DNA of 64,000 nt from Fictibacillus sp. b24 (GCF_030348825.1 NZ_JAUCES010000005.1:1426001-1490000), one strand, 5' to 3'; counted from the first letter of the stretch, positions 16,503 to 25,312 are shown. Numbers and translations are program-made. The notes: a model not told the origin generated them from the sequence alone.

Positions 16503-17600
16503 TTGGAACAAATAAAATGTGTGGGCTGCGGAGTCTCCATACAAACAGAGGACAAAGAAGCGCTCGGATACGCACCTCTTTCAGCACTAACGAAAGAGCT
16601 GCCTATCTGTCAGCGCTGTTTTCGTTTAAAACACTATAATGAGATTCATGACGTTAGTTTAACAGATGATGATTATCGTAAAATTGTCTCTAGTATTGGT
16701 GATGAAGATGCGCTTGTCGTAAAAATTGTAGATATCTTTGATTTTAGTGGAAGCTGGCTGCCTGGGTTACATCGATATGCAGGCAAAAATCCCATACTTC
16801 TTGTAGGGAACAAACTTGATTTGCTGCCAAAATCAGTAAACCCTAATAAAGTCATTCATTGGATGAAGAAAGAAGCGAAAGAACTGGGATTAAAGCCAAT
16901 TGATGTCCAGTTGATTTCAGCAGAAAAGGGTTACGGAATTGAAGAATTAGCAGAAGCTATCGATCATTACCGTCAAGGAAAAGATGTATATGTTGTAGGT
17001 TGTACGAATACAGGGAAATCTACATTTATTAACCGATTGATTAAGCAGTATGGAGAAGATGCTGCTGATTTTATTACAACTTCTCATTTCCCGGGCACAA
17101 CTCTTGATCTCATTGATATTCCGCTTGATGGAAGAAGTCACATGTATGATACTCCAGGAATCATAAATCACCATCAGATGGCACATTATGTTTCTAAAAA
17201 AGAACTGAATATCATCATGCCGAAAAAAGAGATAAAGCCGATGGTGTTTCAACTAAACGAAATGCAGACGTTGTTCTTTGGCGGACTTGCGAGAATGGAT
17301 TATGTAAAAGGCGGAAAACAATCCTTTGTCTGTCATTTCTCTAACCATCTAAACATCCATCGAACCAAAACAGAAAAAGCAGACGAGCTTTATGAAAACC
17401 ACTTGGGTGATATGCTAGCTCCACCAGAAGACGTTACGAACTTCCCTAAGCTTAAACGCTATGAATTCATGATTAAAGAAAGTAAAACTGACGTTGTAAT
17501 CTCAGGACTAGGTTGGGTTACGTTTCCGGAAGCAAGAGCAAAAGTTGTTTTTCATGCTCCTGAAGGTGTAGCGGTCACTGTTCGTAAATCCTTAATTTAA
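16503..17600 (+). CDS. yqeH: Circularly permuted ribosome-biogenesis GTPase YqeH
   Basis: A GTPase needed for 30S subunit assembly. The N-terminal zinc finger (CVGCG...CQRC) precedes a permuted G domain: NKLD (G4, residues 103-106) and the SA motif (G5) come before the P-loop GCTNTGKST (G1, 166-174) and DTPG (G3). A C-terminal regulatory domain follows. GGAGG seven bases before a TTG at 16503 gives LEQIKCVGCG and 365 residues, the family length; the longer ORF start is ignored. Confidence 0.94.
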   Translation: MEQIKCVGCGVSIQTEDKEALGYAPLSALTKELPICQRCFRLKHYNEIHDVSLTDDDYRKIVSSIGDEDALVVKIVDIFDFSGSWLPGLHRYAGKNPILLVGNKLDLLPKSVNPNKVIHWMKKEAKELGLKPIDVQLISAEKGYGIEELAEAIDHYRQGKDVYVVGCTNTGKSTFINRLIKQYGEDAADFITTSHFPGTTLDLIDIPLDGRSHMYDTPGIINHHQMAHYVSKKELNIIMPKKEIKPMVFQLNEMQTLFFGGLARMDYVKGGKQSFVCHFSNHLNIHRTKTEKADELYENHLGDMLAPPEDVTNFPKLKRYEFMIKESKTDVVISGLGWVTFPEARAKVVFHAPEGVAVTVRKSLI

Positions 17601-17615
17601 GGAGGACCTTTCATA

Positions 17616-18443
17616 ATGATAAAAGCACTTGTAATCGGAGATCCAATAGAACATTCTTTGTCACCGGTTATGCATAATGAAGCTTTTAAGCATACGGGCA
17701 TCTCTGGAATATATGAAAAACAAAGAGTGAAGTCAGAGGATTTAGAAGTTTTTATTAATAAGCTTAAAGAAAGCAACTACGCTGGATGTAATGTAACCAT
17801 TCCACATAAAGTATCCATTCTTCCTTTTTTGGATGAGATTGATGAAGAAGCGAGAGAGATTGGTGCTGTCAATACCGTCGTAAACAACGGCGGTAAATTG
17901 ATTGGATATAATACAGACGGTAAAGGCTTTTTACGAAGTTTAAAGGATAAAATCAGTAAACCTCTTTCAGAACTTAATGTATTGCTAATTGGTGCAGGTG
18001 GTGCTGCACGTTCGATTTGTTACGCATTAAAAAAAGAAAACCCAAAACAGTTAGCTATTGCTAATCGTTCAGAGGGACGGCTTCAATCTTTATTAAACGA
18101 CCTAAAAGATGAGCGTATAGAAGGGTTGTCTTTACAAAGGGCAGAGAAAGATCTTGAACGGTTTGACGTACTGATAAATACGACTAACGCAGGGATGTAC
18201 CCTGAGATGGATTCTGTCCCTTTAAAGCTAGCTCATTTGAAGGAAGAGGCAGTTGTATGTGACATTGTATACAACCCTCTTGTCACGAAATGGTTAGAAG
18301 AAGCAAAAGCTAGAGGTGCTGTTACAGATAATGGTGTTTCAATGCTCGTCATGCAAGGAGCAATGGCTTTTGAAAAATGGACAGGTATTTTTCCTGACAC
18401 AAATAAAATGAAACAAATTGTTATTGAACAACTTAGGAGGTAA
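17616..18443 (+). CDS. aroE: Shikimate dehydrogenase
   Basis: Reduces 3-dehydroshikimate to shikimate with NADPH in chorismate synthesis. The 275-residue product has the substrate site GDPIEHSLSPVMHNEAF and CNVTIPHKV (catalytic Lys), and the nucleotide loop GAGGAARSI. It follows yqeH by 15 bases behind AAGGAGG. The stop overlaps the RBS of the next gene (AGGAGGTAA). Confidence 0.95.
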   Translation: MIKALVIGDPIEHSLSPVMHNEAFKHTGISGIYEKQRVKSEDLEVFINKLKESNYAGCNVTIPHKVSILPFLDEIDEEAREIGAVNTVVNNGGKLIGYNTDGKGFLRSLKDKISKPLSELNVLLIGAGGAARSICYALKKENPKQLAIANRSEGRLQSLLNDLKDERIEGLSLQRAEKDLERFDVLINTTNAGMYPEMDSVPLKLAHLKEEAVVCDIVYNPLVTKWLEEAKARGAVTDNGVSMLVMQGAMAFEKWTGIFPDTNKMKQIVIEQLRR

Positions 18444-18445
18444 CT

Positions 18446-18736
18446 ATGCTTACAGGTAAACAAAAACGCTTTTTGCGTTCCAAGGCCCATCATATTCAAC
18501 CCATTTTTCAAGTTGGTAAAGGTGGGGTAAATTCAAATTTAGTCAAGCAAGTAGAAGAAGCATTAGAAGCTAGAGAGTTAATTAAAGTAAGTGTTTTGCA
18601 AAACTGTGATGAAGATAAAGATACAGTAGCATCAGAATTATCTAGTGGATCTAAGGCTCAATTGGTACAAGTAATCGGCAGTACAATCGTGCTATACAAA
18701 GAATCCGTTAATCAGAAACGCATTGAACTCCCTTAA
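18446..18736 (+). CDS. yqeI: YhbY/YqeI-type CRM-domain RNA-binding protein
   Basis: The 96-residue product is one CRM (YhbY) domain with the GxxG-type loop in QVGKGGVNSNLV, and the typical start LTGKQKRFLRSKAHHI. It associates with pre-50S ribosomal particles. It starts two bases after aroE, inside the yqe operon. Confidence 0.93.
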   Translation: MLTGKQKRFLRSKAHHIQPIFQVGKGGVNSNLVKQVEEALEARELIKVSVLQNCDEDKDTVASELSSGSKAQLVQVIGSTIVLYKESVNQKRIELP

Positions 18737-18751
18737 GGAGTGAAAAAAAGA

Positions 18752-19336
18752 ATGGAAAAGCAGATCGGACTTTTTGGTGGAACTTTCAATCCGCCGCACA
18801 TCGGACACTTGCTCATTGCCGAAGAAGCATTGGTACAGTTGAATTTAGATGAAGTGTGGTGGATGCCTTCATCTAAACCACCTCACAAAGAGAAAGACGT
18901 CGAAGTACCAGATGATCAGCGTATTGAAATGGTAAGAAGAGCAATTGGTAACAATAATCAATTTTCCCTTTCTTTACTTGAGTTTGAGAGAAGTGGTCCT
19001 TCATATACTATTGATACGATACGAATTCTCACCCATAAATATCCGCATATAAAATTCACTTTCATTATGGGTGGAGATATGGTTCATTCGTTAAGCAGCT
19101 GGCATGAAATTGATGAATTAAAAAATCTTGTTCAATTTGCAGGTGTCGGACGTGCAGGATACCCCATTGACCAACATTGGGAAAGGTATTCGGTAAAACA
19201 TGTAGAAATACCTATTATTGAGATCTCTTCTTCTTTCATACGTTCAAGATCAAGATCTGGGGGGAACATCCGCTATTATGTCTCGGATGAGGTATGGAAA
19301 TATGTTAAGGAGAACCATCTTTATGGAACGAACTGA
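18752..19336 (+). CDS. nadD: Nicotinate-nucleotide adenylyltransferase
   Basis: Adenylates nicotinate mononucleotide in NAD synthesis. It has the nucleotidyltransferase GGTFNPPHIGH motif (HxGH), WWMPSSKPPHK, and the ISSSFIRSR motif near the end. AAGGAG suits ATG at 18752 (MEKQIGLFGG, 194 residues) better than the GTG overlapping it. It overlaps yqeK by 14 bases. Confidence 0.95.
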   Translation: MEKQIGLFGGTFNPPHIGHLLIAEEALVQLNLDEVWWMPSSKPPHKEKDVEVPDDQRIEMVRRAIGNNNQFSLSLLEFERSGPSYTIDTIRILTHKYPHIKFTFIMGGDMVHSLSSWHEIDELKNLVQFAGVGRAGYPIDQHWERYSVKHVEIPIIEISSSFIRSRSRSGGNIRYYVSDEVWKYVKENHLYGTN

Positions 19337-19889
19337 AGCACTTGAAATTGTTAAGAAGCAGCTTACTGACCACCGCTTTATTCATACGTTAGGAGTAGAA
19401 GAAACGAGTATCCTTTTAGCGAATAAATTTGGCGCGGACCCAAAGAAAGCTGAAACTGCTGCGATCTTTCATGATTACGCTAAATTCCGTCCAAAGGATG
19501 AAATGAGAGAGATCGTTCGAAATGAGGGACTTCCTCAAGAACTTCTTCTATATGGCAGTGAAGTATTGCATGCACCAGTTGGCGCATTTTTAGTTAAAAA
19601 AGAAGTAGGAATTGCAGATCCGGAAATCTTAAATGCGATTTATTATCATACAACGGGTAAAGAAAATATGACAATACTCGAAAAAGTGATTTTTCTAGCT
19701 GATTATATTGAACCTAACCGTCAATTTCCCGGCGTTGAAGCTGTTAGAGAGCTGGCGCAGGTAAATTTGAATCAGGCCTGTTTAATGGCAGTTAAGAATA
19801 CGATTGGATTTTTAATGAAACAGAATCAAAAAATCTACCCACTCACGTTTGAAACGTATAACGGATTGCTTCAAGAAATCAAACAATAA
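19323..19889 (+). CDS. yqeK: HD-domain Ap4A hydrolase YqeK
   Basis: A 188-residue HD-superfamily phosphohydrolase. Metal ligands are seen in RFIHTLGVEE, IFHDYAK and LHAPVGAFL, with the later FLADYIEPNR. YqeK proteins cleave diadenosine tetraphosphate symmetrically. The ATG at 19323 lies behind AAGGAGAA inside the end of nadD; the ORF upstream of it is the nadD shadow. Confidence 0.92.
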   Translation: MERTEALEIVKKQLTDHRFIHTLGVEETSILLANKFGADPKKAETAAIFHDYAKFRPKDEMREIVRNEGLPQELLLYGSEVLHAPVGAFLVKKEVGIADPEILNAIYYHTTGKENMTILEKVIFLADYIEPNRQFPGVEAVRELAQVNLNQACLMAVKNTIGFLMKQNQKIYPLTFETYNGLLQEIKQ

Positions 19890-19909
19890 TTTTAGGAGGA
19901 GTGCACTGG

Positions 19910-20278
19910 ATGAACGTAAAAGAACTTATGGAATTGGTAGTCAGAACGGCAGATGATAAGAGAGCAGAAAACATAGCTGTTTTGGATATGGAAGGAATCT
20001 CACTGGTTGCGGATTACTTTGTTATCTGTCACGGTAATTCAGAAAAACAAGTTCAGGCTATTTCTAAGGAACTGAAGGATGTTGCTTTAGAAAATGATAT
20101 TCAAATTCGCCGCATGGAAGGCTACGATCATGCTCGCTGGGTATTGATTGACTTAGCTAATATCGTCGTTCATGTATTTCATCGTGATGACCGCAGTTAC
20201 TATAATTTAGAAAAACTTTGGGGAGATGCTAACAAAGTTGATGTAGATGCTATCCTTGCCCCTCAACAGAACTTATAA
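19910..20278 (+). CDS. rsfS: Ribosomal silencing factor RsfS
   Basis: Binds L14 on the 50S subunit and blocks subunit joining when nutrients are low. The 122-residue product has DYFVICHGNSEKQVQAI and GYDHARWVLIDLANIVVHVF, the conserved RsfS core. TAGGAGGA fits ATG at 19910. Its stop directly adjoins the yqeM start (TAA-ATG). Confidence 0.94.
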   Translation: MNVKELMELVVRTADDKRAENIAVLDMEGISLVADYFVICHGNSEKQVQAISKELKDVALENDIQIRRMEGYDHARWVLIDLANIVVHVFHRDDRSYYNLEKLWGDANKVDVDAILAPQQNL

Positions 20279-21019
20279 ATGAGCTACCAGCAATTTGCAT
20301 ACCTTTATGATGAATTAATGGAGGATGCTCCTTATTCGGATTGGCTTTCTTTTGTCAAAGCGTCTGTATCAAAGTATCTTAAGGATGGATCACGTTTTTT
20401 AGACATAGGCTGCGGAACCGGCTCATTGACTATACTCTTAGCAAAAGAGGGCTTTAATGTAACTGGAGTGGATCTTTCATCAGACATGCTAATGGTCGCT
20501 AGAGAAAAAGCAGAAGCTGAAAAAGTTTCAATCGCTCTCTTTCAACAGGATATGAGGGATTTAGAAGGATTAGGCTCCTTCGACTGTGTGACGATACTAT
20601 GTGATTCGCTTAACTACATTTTAACAGAAGAAGATGTAAAACGTACCTTTCTTTCAGCAGGAAATCATCTTACAGCTGGAGGACTTCTGCTGTTCGATGT
20701 TCATTCTATACATAAGATCAACGAAATCTTTATAGGACAAACCTTCGGAAGTAACGAAGAGAAGCTCTCTTACATATGGCAGTGCTATCAAGGTGAATAT
20801 GAAAATAGTGTGGAACATGATTTATCCTTTTTTATTCAAAACGGAACCAAGTATGATCGATATGACGAACTTCATATGCAGCGAACATTCTCAGTAGAAG
20901 ATTATACAAAATGGTTACTAGAATGCGGCTACGACCTATTAAATGTTTCAGCTGATTTTAAACATGAAGATCCATCAGATGAAAGTGAACGTATTTTATT
21001 CGTTGCAAGGAAAGGGTAG
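20279..21019 (+). CDS. yqeM: SAM-dependent methyltransferase YqeM
   Basis: A 246-residue class I methyltransferase: motif I FLDIGCGTGSLT (residues 41-52), motif II GVDLSSDML, and QQDMRDLEG. The methyl acceptor is unknown. It is the last gene of the yqeG-yqeM run; its stop lies at the edge of repeat copy B. Confidence 0.9.
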   Translation: MSYQQFAYLYDELMEDAPYSDWLSFVKASVSKYLKDGSRFLDIGCGTGSLTILLAKEGFNVTGVDLSSDMLMVAREKAEAEKVSIALFQQDMRDLEGLGSFDCVTILCDSLNYILTEEDVKRTFLSAGNHLTAGGLLLFDVHSIHKINEIFIGQTFGSNEEKLSYIWQCYQGEYENSVEHDLSFFIQNGTKYDRYDELHMQRTFSVEDYTKWLLECGYDLLNVSADFKHEDPSDESERILFVARKG

Positions 21020-21230
21020 GCTGTTTTCACAATTCTTGTTGCTCTTGAAAGTGGTTGTTTCCGTTCCAGGATGTTCGCTTTCCGGGGGGTGCGGAGAGCC
21101 TCCTAAGCGCTTTGCACTTTTAGGAGTCTCACCTGTCCCACTAATCCCCCAGGAGTCTCGCATCCTTCCACTACAATCAACTTGTCAATGAAGATGAATG
21201 CCTCAAAAGTAGCAATCTTTTAAAAACTGC
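21018..21230 (-). repeat. Dispersed intergenic repeat, copy B
   Basis: Minus orientation: GGCTGTTTTC, GAAAGTGGTTG.TTTCCG, CCAGG, TTCGCTTTCCG, GAGCCTCCTAAGCGC...TTTTAGGAGTCTCACC, CCACTACAATCAAC. The centre is of the CCTAAGCGC...TAGGAG type. It follows yqeM directly, before the sigma-54 activator gene. Confidence 0.85.
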
Positions 21231-21248
21231 TAAAAAGATAAAAGTTTA

Positions 21249-21276
21249 AAAAGACAGCCTATGTGCTGTCTTTTAT
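21249..21276 (+). terminator. Terminator after yqeM and repeat copy B
   Basis: AAAGACAGC / GCTGTCTTTT, a 9-bp stem with a 6-base loop and a T-rich tail. Confidence 0.7.
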
Positions 21277-21338
21277 TGTAGGAAACGTTACAATACCATT
21301 AAAGAGTATTAGTTTCTTACAGAAATAGGGTGGATATT

Positions 21339-22706
21339 TTGCTAGTTCAAGATCCGTTATTTAAAAACAACATTTTAGAGACGATTATTGATAGCGCTTA
21401 CGAATGGATTGTAGTCGTTGATCATGAAGGCATCGTCCGTTATATGAATAAGACATATTGTAAGTTCTTAGGTGAGGATCCTCAAGAAGTTATTGGCAAA
21501 CATGTAACAAATGTTATTGAAAATACAAGAATGGACAAAGCGGTTTTACAGGGTAAGGTAGAAATTGCTGATCTGCAATTCATTCGAGGCAACTACATGA
21601 TTGCTAATAGAATTCCCATCTTTAATGAGGGGAAAATAATAGGCGCAGTCGGAACAGTGATCTTTAGAGACACTGAACAATGGAAAAAGATGAACTCTCA
21701 TATTAAAGCTTTGCTTCATGAGCTGAATTTTTATAAAAATGAGTGGGAAGAAATCAATGGAGCATCTTATACATTAAATGATTTTGCTGGAACATCTGCT
21801 GAAGTTGAAAAAATAAAAAAACATGTAAAAAACATTGCTAGTGGTGATTTATCTGTATTGATTCGGGGTGAAAGCGGAACGGGTAAGGAATTACTGGCCC
21901 ATAGCATTCATCAGTTAAGCGAAAGAAGTGCAAAACCGTTCATAAAGCTCAATTGTGGCGCGGTACCTGAGCATTTATTTGAGTCGGAATTATTCGGTTA
22001 TTCAGAAGGCGCTTTTACGGGAGCAAAAAAAGGAGGGAAATTAGGAAAGTTTCAGGTTGCAGATGGAGGAACATTATTTTTAGATGAAATTGGTGATCTC
22101 CCTCAAAGTATGCAGATCAAGCTGCTACGTGTACTTCAAGAGAAAGAGGTAGAGCCTGTTGGTGCTGTACATACTCAGAAGGTAAACGTTAGAGTGATCG
22201 CAGCCACAAACCGTCCTCTTGAAAAGCTAATTATGGAAAACAAATTTCGGGAAGATCTATTCTATCGTATTAATGTACTGCAGATTAAGGTACCTCCACT
22301 TCGTGAACGAAAAGAAGATATTTGGCCCTTGGCAGAAAATTTTATAGTTATGAATTGCAAAGTGACAGGTAAAAGAATCCTCAGTATTGATGATGATGTT
22401 AAAGAAGCTTTTCTAGAATATGAATGGCCTGGAAATGCTAGAGAACTTAAAAATTTTGTAGAAGCAGCTATTCAGCTTACACTGAGTGATCGATTGACGA
22501 TTGATTCTTTTCCGGATTTTCTAAAAGAAAAATTAGGTGTACATAAAACGGTAATGACACTTAAAGAACATGTGCAAGAAACAGAAAGGAACGTTATCTC
22601 TTATTATCTAGAGAAGATGAATGGTGATATTAAGGGAGTTGCTAAACAACTAGGTATAGGGAAGACAAATTTGTACGATAAAATCAAAAAGTACAATATT
22701 CGTTAA
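21339..22706 (+). CDS. PAS-domain sigma-54-dependent transcriptional activator
   Basis: A bacterial enhancer-binding protein. An N-terminal PAS domain (residues about 15-120, YEWIVVVDHEGIVRYMN) is followed by an AAA+ domain with Walker A GESGTGKE (177-184), the sigma-54 contact loop GAFTGA (224-229), Walker B GGTLFLDEIGDL and the R-finger region. A Fis-type helix-turn-helix (GDIKGVAKQLGIGKTNLYDKIKKY) ends it. TTG at 21339 is better spaced from AGGGTGG than GTG at 21330; either is possible. Three identical-plan inverted repeats and a -24/-12 promoter follow, so it very probably drives the permease and dehydrogenase genes downstream. The PAS ligand is unknown. Confidence 0.92.
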   Translation: MLVQDPLFKNNILETIIDSAYEWIVVVDHEGIVRYMNKTYCKFLGEDPQEVIGKHVTNVIENTRMDKAVLQGKVEIADLQFIRGNYMIANRIPIFNEGKIIGAVGTVIFRDTEQWKKMNSHIKALLHELNFYKNEWEEINGASYTLNDFAGTSAEVEKIKKHVKNIASGDLSVLIRGESGTGKELLAHSIHQLSERSAKPFIKLNCGAVPEHLFESELFGYSEGAFTGAKKGGKLGKFQVADGGTLFLDEIGDLPQSMQIKLLRVLQEKEVEPVGAVHTQKVNVRVIAATNRPLEKLIMENKFREDLFYRINVLQIKVPPLRERKEDIWPLAENFIVMNCKVTGKRILSIDDDVKEAFLEYEWPGNARELKNFVEAAIQLTLSDRLTIDSFPDFLKEKLGVHKTVMTLKEHVQETERNVISYYLEKMNGDIKGVAKQLGIGKTNLYDKIKKYNIR

Positions 22707-22718
22707 TTCGCACTCATC

Positions 22719-22734
22719 TTCCGGAAAAACGGAA
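22719..22734. promoter_or_regulatory. Enhancer-like site UAS1
   Basis: Inverted repeat TTCCG-N6-CGGAA (N6 = GAAAAA), the first of three with the same plan upstream of the sigma-54 promoter. Combined with UAS2 it also forms a long hairpin that can end the activator transcript. Confidence 0.75.
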
Positions 22735-22739
22735 TCACT

Positions 22740-22755
22740 TTCCGTTTTTTCGGAA
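22740..22755. promoter_or_regulatory. Enhancer-like site UAS2
   Basis: TTCCG-N6-CGGAA (N6 = TTTTTT), exactly 21 bp after UAS1 and so on the same helix face. Confidence 0.75.
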
Positions 22756-22850
22756 TTATTCATAATGTTAATAAAATGAATAGATTAGTAGCTTTGAAAA
22801 CATTCTTTATAGCAATATTTATTTTTGCAAGAAACTTTATTAGCTTAATG

Positions 22851-22866
22851 TTCCGCTTTTTCGGAA
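22851..22866. promoter_or_regulatory. Enhancer-like site UAS3
   Basis: TTCCG-N6-CGGAA (N6 = CTTTTT), 111 bp after UAS2 and about 55 bp before the -24 element. Confidence 0.7.
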
Positions 22867-22905
22867 AAAATTCTTTATTGTGACCTGAATAAAGGAATTT
22901 TCAAG

Positions 22906-22922
22906 TTGGCATGGAACTTGCA
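22906..22922 (+). promoter_or_regulatory. Sigma-54 (SigL) -24/-12 promoter
   Basis: TTGGCATGGAACTTGCA matches the sigma-54 consensus TTGGCAC-N5-TTGCA, with GG and GC 10 bases apart. Transcription would start near 22933, ahead of the permease gene. Confidence 0.9.
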
Positions 22923-22973
22923 TTACATTACGGGGTGTAGTTTATACGGAAAGGTGCTGATGCCACAGTAAAA

Positions 22974-22986
22974 TGAAAGCGCTTCA
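22974..22986 (+). promoter_or_regulatory. Possible CcpA cre site
   Basis: TGAAAGCGCTTCA is one base short of the ideal cre palindrome TGAAAGCGCTTTCA. It lies about 40 bases downstream of the predicted sigma-54 start, where CcpA could act as a roadblock. Confidence 0.4.
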
Positions 22987-23021
22987 AAGTATACGAGAAC
23001 GTAAGAAATGGGGGAATAGAA

Positions 23022-24416
23022 ATGGATATTATTATTATTTTATTGGCATTATTTTTCTTAATGTTTGTAGCGTATAGAGGATTTAGTGTTATCTTATTTG
23101 CACCGATTGCAGCACTTTTTGCTGTGCTGCTAACAGAACCAGGACATGTACTTCCGTTTTTCTCTGGGGTTTTTATGGAGAAGATGGTTGGATTCATTAA
23201 GCTATACTTTCCAGTCTTCTTATTAGGAGCAATATTCGGAAAGGTTATTGAGATGTCAGGGTTTGCAAAATCCATTACGCAGTTTGTTATTAAACTGATC
23301 GGACCATCGCGAGCGATGCTTGCTATTGTGCTCGTTGGAGCCATTCTAACATACGGAGGCGTATCATTATTCGTAGTTGCTTTTGCTCTTTATCCGTTCG
23401 CAGCAGAACTCTTTAGACTGGCAAATATTCCAAAAAGACTCATACCTGGAACCATCGCGTTAGGTGCTTTTACTTTTACGATGGATGCTTTTCCAGGCAG
23501 TCCTCAGATTCAGAATATCATCCCAACGTCATTCTTTGGAACGACAACTTGGGCAGCGCCGTGGCTTGGCTTTATTGGGGGAATGTTTGTCTTTATTATT
23601 GGTATGGTTTACTTGGAATGGAGACGAAGACAAGCGGCAGCAAAGGGAGAAGGCTATGGGACGGGTCACAGCAACGAGCCTGAAAAAATTGAGTCTGAAA
23701 ACCTTCCGAACGCATTTATTGCGATCCTTCCACTCATTTTGGTAGGAGTCTTCAACAAATGGTTCACGGTTCTTATTCCTAAGTATTACGGAACAACTTT
23801 TGACTTTTCTGCCATTGGTATGAAGAATGTACCCGCGATCCAGATTCCGACACTTGCTGCAGTTTGGGCAGTTGAAGGTGCATTGATCATTGGTATCATT
23901 ACGGTACTTCTGTTCTCATTTAAAAGAATTAAAAACAACTTTAATAAAGGTATCAACTTATCGATCGGCGGTGCTTTGCTTGCCACTCTAAATACAGCAT
24001 CAGAGTATGGGTTTGGGGGAGTAATCGCAGCACTTCCAGGTTTTACGGCAGTGAATACAGCCATGTCAAATACAATTAAAGATCCGTTAATAAATGAAGC
24101 AGTTACTACTACAACTTTAGCTGGGATTACAGGATCAGCCTCAGGCGGTATGAGTATAGCGCTCGCAACAATGAGTGAAACATATATCGCACAAGCGAAT
24201 AAATTAGGCATTGATCCAGAAGTCCTTCACCGTGTTGCTTCTATGGCGAGCGGCGGGATGGATACTCTTCCTCACAATGGAGCCGTAATTACACTGTTAG
24301 CTGTTACAGGATTAACTCATAAACAGGCTTATATTGATATTTTCGCAATGACAATTATTAAAACAGTAGCTGTATTTGTCATTATTGGACTTTACTATGG
24401 TCTTGGTATCGTATAA
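23022..24416 (+). CDS. GntP-family permease (YxjC-like), probable hydroxybutyrate transporter
   Basis: A 464-residue polytopic membrane protein of the GntP/CitM-type transporter group. There are 12 or more hydrophobic segments with family motifs such as GAILTYGGVSLFVVAFALYP, FTMDAFPGSPQIQN and ASGGMDTLPHNGAVITLL. It resembles B. subtilis YxjC, whose gene also sits with a 3-hydroxybutyrate dehydrogenase-like gene. With bdhA next to it, D-3-hydroxybutyrate or a related short hydroxy acid is the likely substrate (inference). GGGGGAA lies before the ATG, downstream of the sigma-54 promoter. Confidence 0.88.
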   Translation: MDIIIILLALFFLMFVAYRGFSVILFAPIAALFAVLLTEPGHVLPFFSGVFMEKMVGFIKLYFPVFLLGAIFGKVIEMSGFAKSITQFVIKLIGPSRAMLAIVLVGAILTYGGVSLFVVAFALYPFAAELFRLANIPKRLIPGTIALGAFTFTMDAFPGSPQIQNIIPTSFFGTTTWAAPWLGFIGGMFVFIIGMVYLEWRRRQAAAKGEGYGTGHSNEPEKIESENLPNAFIAILPLILVGVFNKWFTVLIPKYYGTTFDFSAIGMKNVPAIQIPTLAAVWAVEGALIIGIITVLLFSFKRIKNNFNKGINLSIGGALLATLNTASEYGFGGVIAALPGFTAVNTAMSNTIKDPLINEAVTTTTLAGITGSASGGMSIALATMSETYIAQANKLGIDPEVLHRVASMASGGMDTLPHNGAVITLLAVTGLTHKQAYIDIFAMTIIKTVAVFVIIGLYYGLGIV

Positions 24417-24445
24417 GAATTATGAAAGAAAAGGAGTAGTCATAC

Positions 24446-25231
24446 ATGAGATCCTTCGTAGAAAAAAAAGTTGTTTTTATTACTGGAGCTGCAAGCGGGA
24501 TCGGGCTGCAATTAGCTAAAGCGTTTGCCGAACAAGGTGCAAAGGTCGTAATCAGTGACCTTAATAATGAGAAGGCAAAAGAGTCAGCTGAAGTTTTGGT
24601 ACGTGATGGTCATGATGCTATCGGGCTAGGGTGCAATGTTACAAAAGAGGAAGACATAACAAACGCATTGGATCAAGCTCATCAACATTATAATCGGATT
24701 GATATCCTGATCAACAACGCTGGATTACAATACGTATCACCACTAGAAGAGTTTCCTACTGAAAAGTTTCAGCAGTTGATTTCTGTAATGCTTACTGCTC
24801 CTTTTATTGCTACAAAACATGTGTTTCCGATCATGAAAAAACAAGGGTTCGGACGCATAATCAACATGGCATCAATAAATGGATTAGTCGGTTTTGCTGG
24901 AAAATCCGCTTATAATAGTGCAAAGCATGGAGTAATCGGATTAACTAAAGTAGCAGCTTTAGAAGGTGCACCACATGGTATTACTGTTAATGCTGTTTGT
25001 CCTGGATATGTAGATACACCCCTTGTAAGAGGACAGCTTGAGGATCTAGCGAAAACTAGAAACGTTGAACTTGAAAAAGTTTTGGAAGAAGTGATCTACC
25101 CGCTTGTTCCTCAAAAACGCTTGCTTGATGTTCAAGAAATTGCCGATTATACCCTGTTTCTTTCTAGTGAAAATGCAAAGGGTGTTACAGGGCAGGCTAT
25201 TGTGATTGATGGCGGTTATGTGGCTCAATAA
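24446..25231 (+). CDS. bdhA: D-3-hydroxybutyrate dehydrogenase
   Basis: A 261-residue SDR enzyme that oxidises D-3-hydroxybutyrate to acetoacetate with NAD+. The cofactor loop is TGAASGIG, then NNAG, catalytic Ser in NMASINGLVG, and YNSAKHG (Tyr-x3-Lys). LQYVSPLEEFPTEKFQ and AVCPGYVDTPLVRGQ are typical of hydroxybutyrate dehydrogenases. It starts 29 bases after the permease behind AAAGGAG, in one operon. Confidence 0.9.
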   Translation: MRSFVEKKVVFITGAASGIGLQLAKAFAEQGAKVVISDLNNEKAKESAEVLVRDGHDAIGLGCNVTKEEDITNALDQAHQHYNRIDILINNAGLQYVSPLEEFPTEKFQQLISVMLTAPFIATKHVFPIMKKQGFGRIINMASINGLVGFAGKSAYNSAKHGVIGLTKVAALEGAPHGITVNAVCPGYVDTPLVRGQLEDLAKTRNVELEKVLEEVIYPLVPQKRLLDVQEIADYTLFLSSENAKGVTGQAIVIDGGYVAQ

Positions 25232-25263
25232 AAAAATAATAATTTTATAGATTTAATTGACAT

Positions 25264-25310
25264 TTACTATATTTAGTGTCAGAGTAATGATACAAACCTA
25301 TATATGGAGA
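25264..25310. promoter_or_regulatory. Tandem NrdR-like boxes before the RNR genes
   Basis: Box 1 at 25264-25279 (TTACTATATTTAGTGT) matches the NrdR consensus ACACWATATATWGTGT at 13 of 16 positions. Box 2 at 25295-25310 (AACCTATATATGGAGA) matches at 11. Their starts are 31 bp apart, three helical turns, the spacing known for NrdR pairs. A TTGACA at 25257-25262 lies just upstream as a possible -35; the -10 is unclear. Confidence 0.65.
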
Positions 25311-25312
25311 AT

